Shown: one piece after another, positions 42,957 to 51,668 of the stretch
How the letters are laid out: each line of letters starts with the position of its first letter
Numbering within the stretch: the first letter of the stretch is position 1
NCBI RefSeq assembly: GCF_002407185.1
Contig: NZ_CP023563.1
Span: 434,001-498,000, forward strand
Direction: 5' to 3'
Source of the DNA: Brachybacterium vulturis
GTDB lineage: Bacteria; Actinomycetota; Actinomycetes; Actinomycetales; Dermabacteraceae
Length of the DNA: 64,000 bases
Notes under the pieces: model-generated
Databases searched by the model: none
What the model was told of the DNA's origin: nothing
Seen by the model: only the letters and a program-made list of their open reading frames with translations
Program-made: the position numbers and the translations under genes

Positions 42957-43990
42957 ATGACCACCCTGACCGACCGCATGACCACCACCCTGGAGCAGTA
43001 CTCGACCTGGCAGGAGCCGCTGCTGACGGACCTCCAACCGTCATCCCGAGCTGTCGATGCTCGAGGAGCGCACCCGCGGGATCATCGCTGAGCATCTGAC
43101 CGAGAGCGGCTTTGACGTCCAGCACATCGGCGGCGGCGTCGTCGGCGTGCTCGAGAACGGTGAGGGCCCCGTCGTGCTGTTGCGCGTGGACATGGACGGG
43201 CTGCCCGCGAAGGAGGCCTCCGGGCTGCCTACGCCTCCGTGCACACCCAGCCCGACACCGCCGGGCAGGTCCAGCCCACGATGCACGCCTGCGGGCACGA
43301 CTTCCACACGGTCGCGGGCCTGGGCGCGGCAGCCCTGCTGGCCGAACACCGTGAGGACTGGCGGGGCACCTATATCGCCCTGTTCCAGCCCGGGGAGGAG
43401 ATCGCTGCCGGCGCCGCAACGATGGTCGCCGACTCCCTGGTGGACAGGATCCCCACGCCGCAGGTGCGCCTGGACCTGCACCTGCTGACCAGCCCGGCGG
43501 CGGGAAGGATCGCGGTCGCGCCCGGGCCGGTGCTGAGCTCCTCGGTCTCGATGCGGGTGCTCGTGCATGGGACCGGCTCCCACGGCTCGATGCCGCACCT
43601 GGGCGTGGACCCGGTGGTGCTGGCCTCCGCGATCGTCGGCCGGATCCAGACCCTGGTGGCCCGCCAGATCTCCCCGGCGGACTTCGGGGTCGTGACCGTG
43701 GGCGCGCTGCACGCCGGGTCCAGCGCGAACATCATCTCGGACCGGGCCGAGCTGGCCCTGAACTTCCGCGCCTACAGCAAGGAGATCCTCGATCACCTGG
43801 TCGACGGGGTCCAGCGGATGGTGCGCGCCGAGTGCGTCGCGACCCGCTCCCCGCAGGAGCCGGAGTTCGAGCTGTGGGGCCACTATCCCGTCACCGACAA
43901 CGACCCACAGATCGCGGTCCGGGTGCGGGCGGCCTCGAGGAGCAGTTCGGACCGGAGCGGGTGGAGACCATGGCACCGGTGGCGACTCCA
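42957..43990 (+). pseudogene. M20D-family amidohydrolase, frameshifted and truncated
   Basis: Decayed peptidase M20D/IAA-amino acid hydrolase. The start is MTTLTDRMTTTLEQYSTWQE. An extra A near 43038 breaks DLHRHPELSMLEE. A lost C near 43230 breaks ASGLP-YASVHTQPD. A third shift near 43935 precedes EEQFGPERVETMAPVAT. Zinc-binding pieces are still readable (MHACGHDFHT, ALFQPGEEIAAG, LDLHLLTSP). The last fifth, including the SEDF metal ligand region, is absent; the sequence stops at the promoter of the next gene near 43990. Confidence 0.85.
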
Positions 43991-44040
43991 CCAGGCACAG
44001 ATCTTGGCGGACCTGACCTGCGAATGGTATATTCTCTGGC

Positions 44041-44652
44041 ATGAAATCCCTTGGATTCCCCGATCCGCAGAAGGTCATCGACCGCCTCGGCGACGACTTC
44101 GTGGAGGCTCTTGTCGATGCGGTCGACGGCGCACGCGAGGATTACGCCGACCTCAAGGCGTGGCGGCCCGAGTGGGCTCCCAGCTACTCGAGCCGCTTCA
44201 TCGCCAACTTTGCTCACGAGCGCATCTGGGCCCGCCTGATACGAGAGATCGACGGTGCACCAGGGATCCATATCCGTGACGAAGAGCCCGTCCGTGAGAT
44301 CCTCAGCGGCACAGCATTCGTCACCAGGGTGAAGCGTCACCATCCCGGGGACCGTATTTCGGCCTATCCCACAACTGGCTCCCTCGCCCACTGGTCCAAC
44401 CGCGCACTGACGCTCGAGGGGCTCGAGTCGATCAGCCTCGCGGCCGGCTACTACTGGGACGAAGAGACTCGCGACATCGGCGCTCCGGTCCTCTCCCTGC
44501 GCGAGGAGAAGGACAAGCCGGTCTGGGGCATCACCCTCCATCGAGATGCAGCCCAGCCCACGGCGATCCAATGGGCTCCAGTCGAGCCCGGTCTGCCCGA
44601 GTTCGACCTCAGCCAGATCGCGATCGAGGACGAGGAGGAGGGCCTCGCGTGA
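44041..44652 (+). CDS. Unknown protein paired with an XRE-ImmA protease
   Basis: A 203-residue cytoplasmic protein of no family I recognise, starting MKSLGFPDPQKVIDRLGDDF. It is mixed alpha/beta and rather acidic, with conserved-looking aromatic blocks YSSRFIANFAHERIWARLIR and AHWSNRALTLEGLESISLAA, and an acidic tail (EDEEEGLA). GTATATTC near 44030 may be its -10. It overlaps the XRE-ImmA gene by four bases (GTGA), so the two are coupled. Such two-gene units of an unknown protein followed by a helix-turn-helix/ImmA fusion resemble toxin-antitoxin or stress-switch modules, with this protein as the likely effector. Inference only. Confidence 0.75.
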   Translation: MKSLGFPDPQKVIDRLGDDFVEALVDAVDGAREDYADLKAWRPEWAPSYSSRFIANFAHERIWARLIREIDGAPGIHIRDEEPVREILSGTAFVTRVKRHHPGDRISAYPTTGSLAHWSNRALTLEGLESISLAAGYYWDEETRDIGAPVLSLREEKDKPVWGITLHRDAAQPTAIQWAPVEPGLPEFDLSQIAIEDEEEGLA

Positions 44653-45698
44653 GCCCTGGCATGGGAGATGCGCTCCTGGTCCTGCGTCGAGCCGCCGGCC
44701 TCACTCAGGAACAGCTCGCCGAGCGCGTCGGGATCACGCAGGCAACGCTCTCCAGGTACGAGAACGAGCTCCGTGACGTTGACCGCGATGCCGCAGAGAG
44801 GCTCGCGCCCGCCTTGGGGGTCACCGCCGCATTCCTTCTGCATGAGTTCCAGATGGAGGGAGCGATCGCCGCAGATGCGCACATGCGACGGCAGAAGACG
44901 GCTCGCCCTGCGGACTGGAAGCACGTCGAATCCCGCCTCAACGCGCATCGGATGCACTCCTCGTTCCTGCTCGAGCGAATGCCGATGCACCCGAAGAATC
45001 ACGTCATCCAGATCGATCCGGACGATACTCCGCCCGATGACGCAGCAGCCATGCTCAGGGCTGCTTGGCGAATGCCGATCGGCCCCGTCCGAAACCTGAC
45101 CCGATGGATGGAGTCCGCTGGGATCATCGTGCTCGAAGAGGACTTCGGCACGGCTCGCATCGATGGCATGTCGCAATGGGCAGGAAGTCACGCAGTGATC
45201 CTGGTGAACTCGTCGCGCCCGATCGACCGCCGACGACTGACTCTGGCCCATGAGCTCGGGCACCTGGTGCTCCACGGGCAGTACGTGGGCATCGACGTCG
45301 AGGAGCAGGCCAATGCATTCGCGGCCGCCTTCCTCATGCCGGAGGCAGCGATCGGCCCCGATCTTCGGAACCTCACCCTCGGCAAGCTCCTCGATCTGAA
45401 AGCTGTCTGGGGCGTGTCGATGCAGGCCCTTCACGAGCGAGCGTTCCAGCTCGGGAAGGTCACCTCGCAGGAAAGGTCCTCCTTCTACAAGCAGATGTCC
45501 AAACGGGGATGGCGAATGCGGGAGCCGGGGTCGGACCAGCTGCCCGACGAGACTCCACATCTCGCCCGAAACATCGGAGATGGCCTGCGAGAACTCGGAC
45601 TTTCTGACGCGGAGGTACAGCGACTCATCGGCGCGAGCGACGATGTTGTGACGCCGTTCGCCTCGGCACGGTCACGGCTCCGTGCCGTCCGAACGTGA
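44649..45698 (+). CDS. XRE-family DNA-binding protein with ImmA/IrrE metalloprotease domain
   Basis: A 349-residue fusion. Residues 1-65 are an XRE helix-turn-helix: VLRRAAGLTQEQLAERVGIT with ATLSRYENELRDV. Residues about 180-240 hold the zinc protease HEXXH: LTLAHELGHLVLHG, followed by EEQANAFAAAFLMPEAAIGP with the third ligand Glu. This is the ImmA/IrrE layout, in which the protease cleaves a repressor or paired protein. The start is GTG 44649, overlapping the upstream stop; the ATG at 44661 is an alternative. It is coupled to the 203-residue gene. The protease could release the partner upon stress. Confidence 0.92.
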   Translation: MSPGMGDALLVLRRAAGLTQEQLAERVGITQATLSRYENELRDVDRDAAERLAPALGVTAAFLLHEFQMEGAIAADAHMRRQKTARPADWKHVESRLNAHRMHSSFLLERMPMHPKNHVIQIDPDDTPPDDAAAMLRAAWRMPIGPVRNLTRWMESAGIIVLEEDFGTARIDGMSQWAGSHAVILVNSSRPIDRRRLTLAHELGHLVLHGQYVGIDVEEQANAFAAAFLMPEAAIGPDLRNLTLGKLLDLKAVWGVSMQALHERAFQLGKVTSQERSSFYKQMSKRGWRMREPGSDQLPDETPHLARNIGDGLRELGLSDAEVQRLIGASDDVVTPFASARSRLRAVRT

Positions 45699-45726
45699 CG
45701 TGCACGGCTGGCGTACCGTGGCCTGA

Positions 45727-46464
45727 GTGATCGATCCGCAGTGGTGGCCGCTGGGCCTGGCCGCGCTGGCCGTCCTGGCCGGTGCGGTCTCCGTGCGCAC
45801 CACCGGGATGGGCTTCGCGCTGCTGTCCTCGCCGTTCCTGGTGATGGCGCTGGGGCCCTTCGAGGGCATCCTGGTCACCAATGTGTGCGGGATCGTCGCC
45901 GCCCTGCTGAACCTCATCGTGATCCACCAGGACCTGGACCTCCGACGCGCCGCGAAAGTGGTGCCGGCCGGGATCGTGGGCACCATCCCCGGGGCGCTGC
46001 TGGTGCTGTGGCTGCCCGCGCCGGTGCTGGCGATCGCGATCAGCCTGCTGGTGATCACCGGGCTGCTGTTCACCATCGGGTCGCGGTCGCTGCAGGTGCC
46101 CAACTCCTTCTGGGTGGGCGCGGGCGGCGGATTCGCCTCGGGGGTGATGACGGTGACCGCCGGCGTGGGCGGGCCGGGCCTGGTGGTCTATGCGCTGGCC
46201 ACCCAGTGGGAGCACCGCAGCTTCGCCGCCACCGCCCAGCTGCACTTCGCGGTGCTCGGCGTCGCAGCGCTGCTCGCGAAGGGGGCGCTGCCATCGCTGC
46301 CGGTGGCCGGCTGGGCGCTGCTGCTGGGGATGCTGGTGGTGGGGCTGATCGGCGGCACGGCACTCGCGCGCAGGGTGCACGGGCCCCGGGCGATGCGCTG
46401 GGTGATCGTGATCGCGATGGCCGGAGCGACCCTCTCGCTCATCCAGGGTCTCGTGCAGCTGTGA
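45727..46464 (+). CDS. TauE/SafE-family membrane exporter
   Basis: A 245-residue inner-membrane protein with about eight helices. Typical blocks: GAVSVRTTGMGFALLSSPFL, ALGPFEGILVTNVCGIVAAL, the mirrored second half GVMTVTAGVGGPGLVVYALA, and AMAGATLSLIQGLVQL at the end. The family moves sulfite, organosulfonates or sulfoacetate outward. The start is GTG 45727. It is close behind the ImmA gene but in core-like composition. The substrate is not predictable. Confidence 0.88.
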   Translation: MIDPQWWPLGLAALAVLAGAVSVRTTGMGFALLSSPFLVMALGPFEGILVTNVCGIVAALLNLIVIHQDLDLRRAAKVVPAGIVGTIPGALLVLWLPAPVLAIAISLLVITGLLFTIGSRSLQVPNSFWVGAGGGFASGVMTVTAGVGGPGLVVYALATQWEHRSFAATAQLHFAVLGVAALLAKGALPSLPVAGWALLLGMLVVGLIGGTALARRVHGPRAMRWVIVIAMAGATLSLIQGLVQL

Positions 46465-46842
46465 GCCGCTGATTGGTGCTGCTTCCCACGCACCGGACAC
46501 GAGGCCCGGAGCGGAGCGCTCCTCACCGCCGGATCGTCGGCCCCCACCGCCGATCCCGCAGCTCCCGCCCGCGCGAGCCTCGTGCCGGTGCCTCTCCCCC
46601 GAGGGGAGCCCCGCACCCGCCACCTGAAAGCTACGGGCCCCCGACCAGGAGCGCGATGGGTCGAACTGACCGGGGAGAACTCCCCGGGGAGAACTCCCCA
46701 TCCGCAGCCGCCCCCGGATCCACCGGCCCACCCATGGTGGTGCGGCGCACCGGGGTCTAGACTGCACAACCCCGCGGCGGTACTCGTGGAGGTCGCGCGC
46801 CGGGGCCAGGAGACACTGCTCCACGACCATCGAGGAGGCCCT
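46465..46842. other. Intergenic stretch with tandem inverted repeats
   Basis: About 380 bases with no supported gene. It holds the repeat at 46672-46699 and, near its end, GAGGAGG (46832-46838) for the reductase gene. Confidence 0.5.
46672..46699. repeat. Two adjacent copies of GGGGAGAACTCCCC
   Basis: Each 14-base copy is itself a near-perfect dyad (GGGGAG-AA-CTCCCC), so the pair could fold as two hairpins or bind a dimeric protein cooperatively. It lies about 145 bases upstream of the reductase operon start. Confidence 0.6.
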
Positions 46843-47394
46843 GTGCGCCCGCTCGTGATCACCCAGAACATCACCGCCGACGGCGCGATCGAGATGCTCG
46901 ATGACTGGTTCGACCCCGCCGACTCCCCCGCCGACCAGCGCGCGATCCTGCAGCGGGACAGCGCCGCCTGCGACGCGATCCTGCTGGGCCGGCAGACCTT
47001 CGAGGACTTCCGCGGCTACTGGCCGGCCCGGACCGACGACACCACCGGCATCACCGATGAGCTGAACCAGCTGACCAAGTACGTCGTCACCTCGACCATG
47101 ACCGACCCGGCCTGGGAGCACTCCACGATCATCCCCGGCGATCCCGTCGAGGCGGTGCGCGACCTGAAGCAGGGCGAGAGCGCCGAGATCTCGCTGACCG
47201 GCTCGATCACCCTGTGCCACCCCCTGATCGCCGCCGGCCTGGTGGACGAGTACCGGCTGTGGACCTACCCCTACGTCCAGGGGCGCGGACGTCGGCTGTT
47301 CCCGGACGGCCACCGTGAACGGCTCGAGCTGCTCGAGCACCGCGCCTTCGACTCCGGCGTCACCTACACCCGCTGGGCCCCCAGGAAGGACTGA
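46843..47394 (+). CDS. RibD C-terminal/dihydrofolate reductase-like protein
   Basis: A 183-residue NADPH-dependent reductase-like protein. It starts VRPLVITQNITADGAIEMLD, with the family segments CDAILLGRQTFEDFRGYWPA, KYVVTSTMTDPAWEHSTIIP and YPYVQGRGRRLFPDG. The start is GTG 46843 with GAGGAGG seven bases upstream. The fold is that of bifunctional deaminase-reductase C-terminal (YyaP/YwjB-like) proteins, of unknown substrate. It is first of a three-gene operon with DUF899 and SRPBCC proteins (gap of one base). Confidence 0.9.
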   Translation: MRPLVITQNITADGAIEMLDDWFDPADSPADQRAILQRDSAACDAILLGRQTFEDFRGYWPARTDDTTGITDELNQLTKYVVTSTMTDPAWEHSTIIPGDPVEAVRDLKQGESAEISLTGSITLCHPLIAAGLVDEYRLWTYPYVQGRGRRLFPDGHRERLELLEHRAFDSGVTYTRWAPRKD

Positions 47395-47395
47395 C

Positions 47396-48088
47396 ATGAC
47401 CACCTCCGCCCTCCCACCCGTCACCGATCCCGAGACCTGGCGGCGCGAGCTGGACGCGCTGCGCGTGCGGGAGAAGGCCGCCACCCGCGAGCTCGACGCG
47501 ATCGCCGCCCAGCGACGGCGCCTGCCGATGGTCGAGCTGCCCGAGTACACGCTGCAGGGCCCGCACGGCCCGGTGCGCCTGGTGGATCTGTTCGACGGCG
47601 CGACCCAGCTGATCACCTACAGCCACATGTGGTTCGAGGACTCCGAGTGGCAGTGCGGCGGCTGCACCGGCTTCACCTCGCAGTTCACCCGCACCGACTT
47701 CCTGCGCAGGTACGACGCCCGCTTCGTGATCGTCACCCAGGGCCCGATCGACGAGGCCCTCGCCTACCGCGAGAAGGTCGGCAACCGGATGGACTGGTAC
47801 TCCACCGCGGGCAGCGAGTTCGGGGCCGACGTCGGTGCCCCTCCCGGGGGCGGCTTCGCCGTGAACGTCTTCCTGCGCGACGGGGACCGGGTCTACCGCA
47901 CCTGGCACACCGACGGGCGCGGCACCGAGCAGCTCAGCCACACCTTCCCCCTCGTCGACATCCTCCCCTACGGTCGTCAGGAGGACTGGCAGGACTCCCC
48001 CACCGGCTGGCCGCAGTCCGGCACCTATGACAAGTGGCTCGGCTCCGAGGAGATCGCAGCCCTCTACGGACCAGGAGCCCGCTCATGA
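47396..48088 (+). CDS. DUF899 thioredoxin-like protein
   Basis: A 230-residue protein with a thioredoxin-like fold. Family blocks: YTLQGPHGPVRLVDLFDGAT, ITYSHMWFEDSEWQCGGCTG (a CGGC motif in place of CxxC), FVIVTQGPIDEALAYREKVG and MDWYSTAGSEFGADV. The Cys pair could make it a redox-active or metal-binding protein. It is second in the operon and overlaps the next gene by four bases (ATGA). Confidence 0.9.
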   Translation: MTTSALPPVTDPETWRRELDALRVREKAATRELDAIAAQRRRLPMVELPEYTLQGPHGPVRLVDLFDGATQLITYSHMWFEDSEWQCGGCTGFTSQFTRTDFLRRYDARFVIVTQGPIDEALAYREKVGNRMDWYSTAGSEFGADVGAPPGGGFAVNVFLRDGDRVYRTWHTDGRGTEQLSHTFPLVDILPYGRQEDWQDSPTGWPQSGTYDKWLGSEEIAALYGPGARS

Positions 48089-48588
48089 CCACCGATTCCG
48101 CAGCACCGGTCCCCGGCAGGGACCACTACGTCATCACCCGCATCGTCGACGCCGACCGGTCCGCCGTGTTCGCGCTGCTCACCGATCCGTCGCGGCACCA
48201 CGAGACCGAACCGACCGACTGGGTGCGCGGCCCGCTGGAGACGGAGCCGGCACCGCTGACCGAGGTCGACCAGATCTTCGGCATCGAGATGTTCCACGAG
48301 AACGCCGGGGGCCGCTACGACATGCACAACCGGGTGATCGTCTTCGAACCCGAGCGCACCATCGCCTGGCAGCCCGGCCAGTACGGGCCCGACGGCAGCT
48401 GGGGCGCCGGCGGCTGGACCTGGCGGTACGACCTCGCCATCGTGGGAGAGAGCACCCGCGTGACCCTCACCTACGACTGGAGCGCGGTGCCTGAGTCCCT
48501 GCGGGCGGAGTTCGGGCTGCCGCCGTTCCCGCCGGCTTTCCTCGAGGACTCGCTGGCGGCGCTGGAGAGGGCGGTGGTCGCGGGATAG
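48085..48588 (+). CDS. SRPBCC-family (START-like) small protein
   Basis: A 167-residue protein with the polyketide cyclase/AHSA1-like hydrophobic cavity fold: RIVDADRSAVFALLTDPSRH at the N-terminus, MHNRVIVFEPERTIAWQPGQ and GGWTWRYDLAIVGESTRVTL, then a C-terminal helix (FLEDSLAALERAV). Such proteins bind or modify small hydrophobic ligands. It is coupled to the DUF899 gene, so the three genes probably act together in a detoxification or redox step; unproven. Confidence 0.88.
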   Translation: MTTDSAAPVPGRDHYVITRIVDADRSAVFALLTDPSRHHETEPTDWVRGPLETEPAPLTEVDQIFGIEMFHENAGGRYDMHNRVIVFEPERTIAWQPGQYGPDGSWGAGGWTWRYDLAIVGESTRVTLTYDWSAVPESLRAEFGLPPFPPAFLEDSLAALERAVVAG

Positions 48589-48626
48589 CCCGGCACACGG
48601 CGGCCTCGCCCATCGGCGGCTGAGCG

Positions 48627-49847
48627 TCAGCTCTGCGCGCTCCCTGGCGCCTGCGGGCGCTGCGAGAGTCGGGACGCCAGCAGCGGGAACACCAGCACGG
48701 TGATCGCCCCGCCGGTGACCATCGCCGAGGCCACGGTGACCGAGATCAGTCCCGAGCTCGAGGCGATCTGGGTGACCGCCACGATGATCGGCAGCCCGGT
48801 CGCGGCGTACAGGCCCAGCGCCACCTTCTCCCGCGTGGTGTCCAGGCCCGACCTGGTGGAGGTCCACAGCTCGCGGGCGAGCACCGGGAGGCCTCGCACC
48901 ACCACGATCATCCCCACGAATCCCAGCAGCAGCGGCCAGACGCCGAGCACGGCGAGAACGTCGATGCTCATCCCGCTGGTGAGGAAGAAGACCGGGATCA
49001 GCAGGCCGAACCCCACCACCTCCACCTTGTGCATGATCTCCTCGACGTGCTCCGGTGCGCCGCCGCGCAGCGCGGCGTGCAGCAGCAGACCGGCGGCGAA
49101 GGCCCCCAGGGCGACGTCGAGCTCCAGCACCGCCGTCAGCAGCATCAGCGAGATCATCACCCACACCGTGATCCGCACGATGGTCTGCATCGTCGAGTCG
49201 GAGGCGGCGGCGAAGGCCCGGCCCAGCAGCGGCACCTTGCGGAAGAGCCGGGCGGGGACGGCCACGATCACCACCGCCAGCACCGCGAACAGCACCAGCA
49301 CGGCCGCCGCCTGGATCGTGGCGCGCGTGGTCAGCAGCAGGGACATCGCGACCACGGGCAGCAGCTCGCCGAAGGCGCCGTGGATCATGGTCGCCTTGCC
49401 CAGCGGGGCACCGAGCACGCCGGAGTCCTTGAGGATCGGCAGCAGGGTGCCCAGCGCCGTGGAGGTCGCGGCGATGCCCAGCACGGCGGCGACCTGCCAG
49501 TCGCCCCCGGCGATCAGCAGCCCGGCACCCACGCCGAGGCCCACACAGAGCAGCCAGGTCAGCGCGGCGCTGCGCCCCGCGCGGCTGCGCATGTCGGAGG
49601 TGTTCACCTCGAAACCCGCCAGCAGGAACAGGAACCCGAGCCCGAGCTCGCGCAGGAAGGCGACGGCCTCGGTGCTCTCGGCCAGTCCCAGCGCATGCGG
49701 ACCGATCACCATGCCCAGCACCAGCAGCCACACCACGTCCGGGATGGTGCGGCGCGTCAGCAGGGCGAGGACCGGGGCGAGCACCGCCGCCGCGGCGATC
49801 CACCACATCGACTGCAGGTTCTCGATGAGGATCGTGGATTCGTGCAT
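48627..49847 (-). CDS. CPA2-type cation/proton antiporter
   Basis: A 406-residue inner-membrane exchanger with 11-13 predicted helices of the Kef/Na+-H+ exchanger type. VLALLTRRTIPDVVWLLVLG and MVIGPHALG are the N-terminal half; the discontinuous-helix region is VLGIAATSTALGTLLPILKD. The usual Asp of the transport site lies near LELDVALGAFAAGLLL (Asp in ELD). The C-terminal nucleotide-binding TrkA-N domain of KefB/C is absent, so it is the short form. It is divergent from the DtxR/MntR gene. Confidence 0.88.
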   Translation of the reverse strand: MHESTILIENLQSMWWIAAAAVLAPVLALLTRRTIPDVVWLLVLGMVIGPHALGLAESTEAVAFLRELGLGFLFLLAGFEVNTSDMRSRAGRSAALTWLLCVGLGVGAGLLIAGGDWQVAAVLGIAATSTALGTLLPILKDSGVLGAPLGKATMIHGAFGELLPVVAMSLLLTTRATIQAAAVLVLFAVLAVVIVAVPARLFRKVPLLGRAFAAASDSTMQTIVRITVWVMISLMLLTAVLELDVALGAFAAGLLLHAALRGGAPEHVEEIMHKVEVVGFGLLIPVFFLTSGMSIDVLAVLGVWPLLLGFVGMIVVVRGLPVLARELWTSTRSGLDTTREKVALGLYAATGLPIIVAVTQIASSSGLISVTVASAMVTGGAITVLVFPLLASRLSQRPQAPGSAQS

Positions 49848-49935
49848 GGGCGAAGACTATGTGCCTCCGCGGAGTTCACGACGTGCCCCTGCGGAGTTCG
49901 GGGAGACGAAGCGGAGAGTTGGATACGGTGGGGGC

Positions 49936-50613
49936 ATGTCCGTCTCAGAGCTCTCCACCAGCGCCCAGAACTATCTCAAGGCGATCTGGAGCCTCGGGGA
50001 ATGGTCGAAGGAGCCGGTGACCACCTCCGCCATCGCCGAGCGCGTGGGGGTGCGGCTGTCGACGGTCTCCGACGCGGTGCGGAAGCTCGCCGATCAGGGT
50101 CTGCTCGAGCACACCCGCTACGGCGCGATCGGGCTCAGCACGACGGGCCGCGCATACGCGCTGTCGATGGTGAGACGCCACCGCCTGATCGAGACGTTCC
50201 TGGTGGAGACCCTCGGCTTCGGCTGGGAGGAGGTCCACGACGAGGCCGAGCATCTCGAGCACGCCGTCTCCGACCTGCTCGTGGACCGGATCGATGCGCT
50301 CCTGGGCCACCCCGCGCGCGATCCCCACGGTGATCCGATCCCCTCCGCCGACGGCGAGGTCGAGCTCCCCGACGCCCGCCTGCTGAGCGAGGTCCCGGTC
50401 GGGACCTCCGTGGTCGTCGAGCGCATCTCCGATGCCGACCCGCGGCTGCTGTCCTTCTGCGCCGAGCACGGCATCACCGTCGGCGCGGTCCTCGAGGTGC
50501 GCACCGGCCCGGCGTTCTCCGACTCCCTCGAGGTCTCCGTGCCCGGGGCCTCGGCCCGGGTGCCGCTGGGACGCTCCGCGACGGATGCGATCTGGGTGAG
50601 CACCCCCGCCTGA
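49936..50613 (+). CDS. DtxR/MntR-family metal-dependent repressor
   Basis: A 225-residue metalloregulator. N-terminal winged helix: SVSELSTSAQNYLKAIWSLG with ERVGVRLSTVSDAVRKLADQ (residues about 30-52). The dimerisation/metal region holds ETFLVETLGFGWEEVHDEAE and HLEHAVSDLLVDRIDALLGH with the metal-binding E/H residues. A C-terminal FeoA/SH3-like domain (TSVVVERISDADPRLLSFCA) is present, as in DtxR. It is adjacent to and convergent with a Mn/Zn ABC importer whose promoter has a long palindrome, so it is the probable repressor of it. Confidence 0.92.
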   Translation: MSVSELSTSAQNYLKAIWSLGEWSKEPVTTSAIAERVGVRLSTVSDAVRKLADQGLLEHTRYGAIGLSTTGRAYALSMVRRHRLIETFLVETLGFGWEEVHDEAEHLEHAVSDLLVDRIDALLGHPARDPHGDPIPSADGEVELPDARLLSEVPVGTSVVVERISDADPRLLSFCAEHGITVGAVLEVRTGPAFSDSLEVSVPGASARVPLGRSATDAIWVSTPA

Positions 50614-50627
50614 GGCAGCTCCCGAGC

Positions 50628-51668
50628 TCAGAGGCGCGGCGTCGCCGGGATCTGCGTCCCGCCCCTCGCCTCGGCCGTGCCTGCCCGGCCGGCCGCTCCG
50701 TCCGTGCCGAGCGCGCCGGTCCCGCCGGCCGCGCCCGCCGGCTCGCCGCCGCCCGTCGGCTCGCCGCCGCCCGTCGGCTCGTCAGGGCGAGCGCCCTCGC
50801 CGCCCGCGCCACGGCTGCGGCGACGCCGCGCGGTCAGCAGGCGCGGCAGGATCCCGTACCGCGGGGCGAGCAGGTAGACGAGCGTGAAGAGGGCGCCCTG
50901 GACCAGCACGATCAGCCCTCCGGAGGAGGCATCGACCCAGTAGCTGAGGAAGATCCCCGTCACCGAGGCGAGCACGGAGATCGTCGGTGCGATCAGCAGC
51001 ATCCGCCCGAAGCGGTCGGTGAGCAGGTGCGCGGTGGCACCGGGGACGATCAGCATCGCCACCACCAGCACCACGCCCACGATCTGCAGCGCGACCACGG
51101 CGGTCACCGCCAGCAGGCCCAGCAGCAGCGCCCCCAGCCGGCGCGGGGAGAGACCGATGGCCTGGGCGTGGGTGGGGTCGAAGGCGTAGAGGGTGAGATC
51201 GCGCCGCTTCAGCAGCAGTGCCACGAACGCGATCCCGGCGAGGACGCCGATCTGGATCAGGTCGCTGGAGGAGACGCCCAGGACGTTGCCGAACAGGATG
51301 TGTCCGAGGTCGGTATGGCTGGGCGTGACCGATATCAGCACCAGGCCGAGGGCGAACAGGGTGGTGAAGACGATCCCGATCGCGGCGTCCTCCTTGATCC
51401 GGCTGGTGCCGCGGATGGTCCCGATGAGCGCCACGGCGAGCATCCCGAACACGATCGCCCCGACCGCGAAGGGCACCCCGACGATGTACGAGAGCACCAC
51501 GCCGGGCAGCACGGCGTGCGAGACGGCGTCGCCCATCAGCGACCAGCCCACCAGCACGAGCCAGCACGACAGCAGCGCGCACACGATCGCCGCGGCGACC
51601 GTCGCGGCGAGCGCCCGCACCATGAACTCGTACTGCAGAGGTTCCAGGATCAGATCGAGCGGATTCAT
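50628..51668 (-). CDS. Mn/Zn ABC transporter permease
   Basis: A 346-residue inner-membrane permease of the ZnuB/MntB type with eight or nine helices. GWSLMGDAVSHAVLPGVVLS is the family signature (about residues 42-62), followed by GTSRIKEDAAIGIVFTTLFA and YAFDPTHAQAIGLSPRRLGA. The last 60 residues are a cytoplasmic Gly/Glu/Pro-rich tail with tandem TGGGEP repeats, encoded by repeated CCGCCGCCCGTCGGCTCG; such a tail is not standard. The start overlaps the ATPase stop by four bases. It is the third gene of the operon. Confidence 0.92.
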   Translation of the reverse strand: MNPLDLILEPLQYEFMVRALAATVAAAIVCALLSCWLVLVGWSLMGDAVSHAVLPGVVLSYIVGVPFAVGAIVFGMLAVALIGTIRGTSRIKEDAAIGIVFTTLFALGLVLISVTPSHTDLGHILFGNVLGVSSSDLIQIGVLAGIAFVALLLKRRDLTLYAFDPTHAQAIGLSPRRLGALLLGLLAVTAVVALQIVGVVLVVAMLIVPGATAHLLTDRFGRMLLIAPTISVLASVTGIFLSYWVDASSGGLIVLVQGALFTLVYLLAPRYGILPRLLTARRRRSRGAGGEGARPDEPTGGGEPTGGGEPAGAAGGTGALGTDGAAGRAGTAEARGGTQIPATPRL

